A stretch of DNA of 64,000 nucleotides from positions 68,113,851-68,177,850 of the forward strand of contig OZ012684.1 of assembly GCA_963942565.1 (NCBI GenBank), in the 5' to 3' direction. Numbering within the stretch: position 1 is the first letter of the stretch; every line of letters starts with the position of its first letter. Under the pieces are notes generated by a model. It did no database searches. It was given only the letters and a program-made list of their open reading frames with translations, and was not told the origin of the DNA. The position numbers and the translations under genes were made by a program. Positions 58,355 to 64,000 of this stretch are shown one piece after another. Origin of the DNA: Maea johnstoni (taxonomy: Eukaryota; Annelida; Polychaeta; Spionida; Magelonidae).

Positions 58355-58735
58355 CTGGGTATTCAAGATTTCTAAGCTGTCACACGTCATGTTTTTTTCT
58401 GTTACCACGCACCAAACTGTCTAGTTGGCCATAGTAATAATAATTATAATAATAATAATAATAATCTTTATTTCACAAGGGTAACACAGTCAAATACAGG
58501 ATTTGATTTTCGCTGTGGCCCTCCGATTTAAGGATTATACTTTTCATGTCATAGTTGTCAATTTACTTTACACTTATCTCACCAGGGGAACAGAGGACTC
58601 AGTTTGAGTATGACATACCTCTAGAGAAAGGAGGATCAGATGATGCCATCTATCTACTTCACCTGGTACTACACCACACTGTTTGGTCAACACAGAAAAA
58701 ATGTCAAATTCTTAAGGGACTAAGAGCCTAGACTA
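58355..58735 (+). repeat. Interspersed repeat R3, copy 3, with internal (AAT)n
   Basis: GATTTCTAAGCTGTCACACG, TTTTTCTGTTACCACGCACC, then an AAT tract and about 60 unrelated bases (58430-58570), then ACACTTATCTCACCAGGGGAA, CAGTTTGAGTATGACATACC, TCTAGAGAAAGGAGGATCAG, TTCTTAAGGGACTAAGAGCC. The best copy for the right end. Confidence 0.75.
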
Positions 58736-59129
58736 GTGGCTGAGGTACTGGAGCCATGGTAATTAGCAGGTAATTGACCAATAGTGCTTTAAGTGCCCAG
58801 CAAGATCAGGGACCCTCAGCTCACCTGCACCTGCATGTATTCATAGAGCACTATCCAACTAATAGAGCCAGTTCATTAATACATAGAACAAAGCTGGGAT
58901 TTAATCTACCATCATCATGGTACAGCACTTAGGGATCATTTCCAGATTAGTTGCCTGTCATTGTGAGCGTGACCATATTAGCTCAGCGCCTCATTTGATG
59001 TACAGGGTAGGCATGCTGGTTCATTGTTCTCACCTGCCCACTGGGCACGGGCGCAGGTGACAAAATCAGGTGCCTGTTGATTCTATGCTATCTTCTACTA
59101 CCAGCATAAGGGGGACCTGTGGATCTAAG
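58736..59129. other. No gene seen
   Basis: Single-copy DNA with several CACCTG words (58822-58832, 59030-59060). No supported gene. Confidence 0.45.
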
Positions 59130-59265
59130 GGGTTTCCACTAATTACTGACTGTCTCTCACTGCTACTGTACAGGTCTGTATCCTGGCCAGGACTTATGAG
59201 AAAGTTGTCAGTGACTCTGGGTCACCTGCAAGCAAGCAGGAAGTCTTTGAGGAGGTGTTAGTGAA
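59130..59265 (+). mobile_element. SINE-A fragment
   Basis: ACTGACTGTCTCTCACTGC, GTCTGTATCCTGGCCAGGAC (worn B box), GAGAAAGTTGTCAGTGACTC. The rest of the body is missing. Confidence 0.6.
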
Positions 59266-60329
59266 AAAAGATCTGTCGACTAATCATAGTAATAAACACT
59301 TATCTGTCAAATTTCAATCGAAAGATTAAAAATGTTCACTTAAATGTAACGATAATATGAATTTTATCAAAAAGTACAAACAAGTAGGATACCTTAATTT
59401 GGATGAATATGAATGCCCACTCAGGACATTCAGTTTCAATATTGTGGATTAGTTCCTTTTGTTAGGCACTCCTCTCCCTAATACGAACCCCTTTCGGTCT
59501 GAACTCTGTTCTTTAATCAGTAGTCAGAACCCTTTGTAGTACTATTTCCCTTTGTCATGAAAAAGAGAACAAAAAGCACTAACATTCACTGCACTGTTGT
59601 GTTCTGTACTCTGCCTCAGGATCTATTCAAATTAATTCTGTGATATTGCATTTAAACTGGACTTGTATTAGATTATAAAAAAATGAAAAAGATTTGCATA
59701 TGGAGAAGGGTGGTATTGACTTATTGGGATTGAACACGTTTTTGATTCATGAACCTAAATGTAATGTACAAGTTGATATATGTCAGTACAAAAGAGTAAA
59801 AAATGTACTACTATCATAGTGTTATTGACCGCAGATACATGATACATGAATATTAAAACTTTAAGGCTGGTACAAATAGGTGATAAGCAGCTGTTATTTT
59901 ATGTACTTTGAAAACTGTCGCATAAATTGCTTTATGAATAAATCTTTGTTGTATTTGTGGTGGAGTGAACTTTTATTTTATTCCACGTGTGAATTTATCA
60001 GATAAACCACTATGATTAATACACCTACGCATAAAGCTGTTTGCAGTGCCTCCCACAACATTTGCTTTGAGATATAAACCATCTGTATAGAAATGTGTAT
60101 GTACCTATCACTGACAGTTATATTATTTGATCTGCCCCCATTTAGAATAAAAATCAAACATTCAATACTCAAGCTTTTTATACTAAGCCTATAATGATTT
60201 AACACATTCATAACTTCATTCCTTGTTTGCCTGAAATCGGTGTTATGAAGTTAAAACTAAAAAAGAATTGTTGAAATAATGGAGGATGTTTTTTGTTGAG
60301 GAATATTATAATCAGTCATTTTTTCTGAG
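59266..60329. other. No gene seen; AT-rich
   Basis: AT-rich single-copy DNA. No repeats from the other families. Confidence 0.5.
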
Positions 60330-60620
60330 TCAAGTCCATATATTTTTGTGACAAATTTGCATTTGTGGCATATGTAGATTGAGTTTGCAAGCTGACGTCA
60401 ATCATCTTAATGTGAATTTTTAGCGTAGTGTGGGTGGCACACCTGTATGCGTCAGTACAGTCCTGCATGTAGAGCATTGTCATTCCCACCCCCCTGTACA
60501 GACGCGGTAACCGGCCGCACTGTGGCAGATTCAGGTGAACCAATACGCCACAGTTTGATCTTTGTCACCGCATCACCCATCTCTTTTGTTCTATCAGCAG
60601 CTGTTCTCAGTAAATAAGTC
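60330..60620. promoter_or_regulatory. Candidate regulatory block with octamer and CRE
   Basis: ATTTGCAT (POU octamer consensus, 60355-60362) lies 30 bases before TGACGTCA (palindromic CRE, 60393-60400), with CACCTG near 60440, CAGGTG near 60532 and CAGCTG at 60598. The block is CpG-containing and repeat-free between AT-rich DNA and a microsatellite. The sites are seen; function is inference. Confidence 0.35.
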
Positions 60621-60954
60621 AGTCCTCGATCTTCGTTTTTTTCCGTTAATTAATAACACACTTCCTGCCTGAGGTGTGTATGATTTAATCCATTATAATC
60701 AGCCCAGCCTTGTTGAAACGCACTTGTTTCATTGTGTGCCTAAGAGTTCATGGTTTAGTGAATGAATTCACTAATAGACTTACCAATACGGTTCATTGTT
60801 ATCAGTCTAGACGGCCCTGTGACCTTCCCATGTCTAGCCTGCATGCCCCTGCCTCAGTCAAGCCTTTAATTACTACTGAAAGTGCTATTATTATCATGAA
60901 TTGATTATCCAGTTTGAAAAAAATGTGATTTCATTGATGATGAAATTGGCTTTA

Positions 60955-61095
60955 AGCTACTACTTCTACTACCACTACTGCTGCTGCTACTACTACTACT
61001 ACTACTACTACCACTACTACTACTACCACTACTACTACCACTACTACATCTGCTGCTGCTGCTACAACTACTACTGCTACTGCTACTACTACTAC

Positions 61096-61180
<85 letters not shown>

Positions 61181-61190
61181 TATCATTACT
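60955..61190. repeat. (TAC)n microsatellite
   Basis: TAC with CAC/TGC interruptions to about 61095, then a pure tract to 61172. The Tyr-, Leu- and Ser-rich frames are artefacts. Confidence 0.97.
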
Positions 61191-61239
61191 ATTTTTATTG
61201 TGTTTGTCTCATGCCAAGAATACTGATGGTCTTAATTGA

Positions 61240-61300
61240 GAATTGTTTTATTTTCTTTCAGGTAAGATATCCTGAGGTTTTGTAGCTGGATATGGTGAGT
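61240..61300 (+). other. Candidate recursive splice site with following mini-exon
   Basis: TTGTTTTATTTTCTTTCAG|GTAAGAT, with the junction between 61261 and 61262: a strong acceptor fused to a near-consensus donor. Thirty-three bases later GATATG|GTGAGT (61295) is a second good donor. Acceptor, immediate donor, short exon and second donor is the design described for vertebrate recursive-splicing exons. It suggests that the window lies in a long + strand intron. Confidence 0.45.
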
Positions 61301-61959
61301 CTCTTCTATTCTGAATAAAAAAAGTGAGGTGGTTACATGAAATTATGGTTCACAAATTTATTGATAAAAAGTCACATGATTGTAATTGACCTTGACCTCT
61401 TTGACCCAGGTGCATGATAAGAAACATACTTTACTTAATTGTAATTTGGATGAGTAATATGAAGTTTTTTCTAACTCTTAATTTTTTTCCCCATGGCAGA
61501 GAAAATGTTCCATAGAGCAGGTATCATGAAGGTGATATCCAATCCAGTCACTTCCAATGTTAGAGATATGAGATTCATGTATATATTGCACTCTAGCACC
61601 CTCTGGGTTAGGGAAAAGCTATTTTGGTTTCTACTTTCTGACTTGCGCTCTCTCATGCACATCATTTATTTGAGTAACATTATGATGTAAAGTTTATAGG
61701 TTTGTAGGTGTACAGACTCTTGGTAGTAAAACCACATAAGTAGACACCTGGTACATAGTAATTCCATCAGATATCTCAAGTTTATAGTTTCTGTGTTTGC
61801 ACTGATGATGGATATTTTTATACAGGATGCAGACTGCATATTATTTTAGATAACATGATAAAATAAGCATGATGACTGTAAATCAATCCATTGTGAAGTT
61901 ATGAATGAAGCACACCTTTCATTGAGATAGTTATAACCCATTCAAGACTGGAGTTCCCA
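61301..61959. other. No gene seen
   Basis: AT-rich single-copy DNA. Short frames on both strands at 61471-61690 without content. Confidence 0.5.
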
Positions 61960-62182
61960 TTAACCCAGTCATGCCTGTAGCAGCCAAAATTGCCTGACAC
62001 TTTTGGTGATATCTTTCTAACAAAAGCAATGTTTAGAAAATATTTGATGGAGAATCATTTTCAATCTACAACTCTCCTTCAAATATTTCGCAAATTTAAG
62101 CTTCAATCCAAAGTTAGATTCCAAAGTTAAACATGTTTAGATGACAATGTTCAAATAGATCTCCAAACATTAATCAGGTTAA
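61960..62182 (+). mobile_element. F1 element, well preserved
   Basis: TTAACCCAGTCATGCCTGTAG, AAAATTGCCTGACACTTTTG, GTGATATCTTTCTAAC, GAAAATATTTGATGGAGAATC, CTACAACTCTCCTTCAAATA, AAGCTTCAATCCAAAGTTA and right TTAA (62179-62182). Close relative of 18546-18776 and 48234-48464. Confidence 0.75.
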
Positions 62183-62825
62183 ATAAGTATTATCTGGATC
62201 TTTTTCACAATAACTAAAAATGTATAAAGAAGTCACAAAATATTCAAATAAAATGTGCGGGATGGATTCTGATTGATTTACAACAGATTCTCCTTAAATT
62301 GAATGCAAAAGATGTTTTCCGGAGAAAGGCGTTATTGGGCTAGTAGGGCTGATTTGGTCCGTTGGCAGGATGAGTAGATGATGCGTAACCATGGTAATTG
62401 ATGGGTTCATGTAGTTCGTTCACTTTCATTGCTCTGCAGCAGCTGCCGTTGATAACTGTCTGACATACTCATATCATACAATATAAATTCACACCAAGAC
62501 TCTTCATGACACTATCACCCTAAATTTAGTAGATAGTATTGCTAGGATGAATTGGGAGGGGGGGGGGGGGGCATTGGGGGAGGGTGATCTTTGGGATGTG
62601 ATATCTGCATGTACCAAATGTAACTGTGGATGTTGTGTAGTTCTTTGAATGATTAATACTAAGAAAATGCCAGGATTTCCTTGAAAGTGTCAGCAACGTC
62701 AATCTCAGCACAATATACACCATTAATTTAAGATGTTTCAACATTTTATGGTTCATTCCCATTTTTTCAATAGCATCATGCATCCAGTTTGCGTATTACA
62801 ATGGGAACGATGTGTATGAGTAGGT
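62183..62825. other. No gene seen; poly(G) run at 62559-62571
   Basis: GTATTATCTGGATCTTTTTC near 62187 followed by AATTGAATGCAAAAGATGTT near 62296 may be one more worn F1 copy in reverse. Otherwise unremarkable. Confidence 0.4.
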
Positions 62826-63054
62826 GTAAACCATTCATGCCTTCAGACCTATTTGACAAATGTTGTCTGCACCTATGGTACTTTTGATAATTGAATTGGA
62901 ATTAATTTTTAATTTGAAAAAATAAATGAATTAAGGGGAATTGTGCATCGGATTCTGATCTACATTTTCTCCTTAAATTTTTTTCTTCTAAAGATTGGTT
63001 TTATCATATGGATATCCCTAACATAGTTGTAGGGTGTGGCTTCTATAGGCTTAA
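62826..63054 (-). mobile_element. F1 element; next F1-like end follows at the shared TTAA
   Basis: AAACCATTCATGCCTTCAGAC, GTTGTCTGCACCTATGGTAC, TTTTGATAATTGAATTGGAA, GATTCTGATCTACATTTTCTCC, then TTAACCCAGACATGCCC at 63051. The last word is the start of another element, abutting at TTAA. Confidence 0.55.
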
Positions 63055-63655
63055 CCCAGACATGCCCAGAATCCTCATATACATATACATATACATACAT
63101 ATAAATAAATTGCGAATCAAGCATAGCTTGAGTTGTATTGTTTCTTTTGGACATTCAGTTTCCTGCAAAACTCCTTTTTCGACTGGCATTTCCAGCATAG
63201 TTTGGATATGGAGTGTAATGTTAATTTGCAACAGGTGAAAGCAGTAACAGCTGTTTTTTCAGGTACGGTTAATGACACATACAGATATTCAATTGTGCTG
63301 TATTTCCTTTTGTCGCAGAGATGATCTATGGCAAACAATGCCCACATGATTCTCCTCATTTGCATGTATGCTGTAGACAAAAAAGTTCATGACGCGGGGG
63401 TGTATGCCGTCATCAGCTGTTTCAACAGGGACTGAAAACGCAACAGCAGTAAACTGGTTATGTTAGAGGCGCTCATGTTTGCTTTAAGTAATAAGGAAAG
63501 CAAAACAGTTGTATTTATTTTATTTTTTATAGTTATGAGTGGATTATCAAGCTGTGCACACTGCACGGGGTACACATACTATTTAATGATATTACAACTT
63601 GCTCTCAATCGGCCAGGCAGCGCCAAGTTAAAGGATCATTTTAGATCATTCTACC
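63055..63655. other. No gene seen
   Basis: Single-copy DNA. CTGTTTTTTCAG|GTACGG at 63263 is a weaker fused acceptor/donor. Short frames here are unrecognised. Confidence 0.45.
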
Positions 63656-63908
<253 letters not shown>

Positions 63909-63960
63909 TAGTATCTCCTGAAGAAGCCCACTCTCTGGCCAGTATATAGGCAATGCTTAC

Positions 63961-64000
63961 TTAACTCATTCCTGCCTTGAGATTTCCTTGGCATTGGTCA
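63961..64000. mobile_element. F1 terminus running off the window
   Basis: TTAACTCATTCCTGCCTTGAG is an F1-type end; the element continues past the last base. Confidence 0.45.

Overview
The window looks like nuclear DNA of a marine-type invertebrate animal, more likely deuterostome or lophotrochozoan than arthropod or nematode. The grounds are a moderate, uneven base composition, no dense coding on either strand, metazoan splice-site-like sequences, two kinds of tRNA-derived SINE, a CR1/L2-like LINE tail, many MITE-like elements ending in TTAA, and very long pure microsatellites. I cannot name the species. No complete protein-coding gene can be supported. Nearly all short open frames are frames through tandem repeats or chance frames. 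The window is best read as one very large intron or gene-poor intergenic DNA.

Layout. 0-4.1 kb: a TIR-element fragment, a tiny perfect palindrome with 7-bp flanking repeats, a LINE 3' tail, a ~99-bp minisatellite split by a MITE, one coding-like segment with a strong splice acceptor (2838-2979), and a 39-bp minisatellite. 4-20 kb: mostly single-copy DNA with several CpG-containing, motif-rich blocks that may be regulatory, a long palindrome (7.5-7.9 kb), a tandem duplication (13.4-14.1 kb) and chains of abutting TTAA elements. 20-33 kb: arrays with ~56, ~44, ~107 and ~103-bp units, a second tiny palindrome, and SINEs. 33.6-36.3 kb: the longest single-copy, CpG-containing stretch. 36-46 kb: two (GA)n tracts, a second copy of the split MITE, many TTAA elements, including one 329-bp inverted-repeat form, and SINEs. 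46-64 kb: further TTAA elements, long (GT)n, (TAC)n, (TA)n and (CT)n tracts, a LINE fragment, two copies of a second SINE, and an old ~133-bp tandem array.

Recurring families, named locally. F1: TTAA-bounded elements with CCCATTCATGCC-like ends, about 20 copies. F2: TTAA-bounded elements with CCTTwwTGCTG-like ends, five copies. SINE-A: tRNA-Leu/Ser-like head, about ten copies. SINE-V: Thr/Met-like tRNA head, two long copies and a tail. R3: a ~220-bp repeat, three copies.

Most worth checking: (1) two loci with the same odd design, a perfect 34-bp palindrome beginning CAAA and ending TTTG, flanked by 7-bp direct repeats of the form GTRTYAC; (2) splice acceptor and donor signals fused at 15360 and 61262 on the + strand, the design of recursive splice sites in giant introns; (3) serial insertion of TTAA elements at shared TTAA sites; (4) the coding-like segment at 2838-2979, which may be a remnant of a KDZ-type transposase. 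All family assignments rest on reading alone, with no database search.
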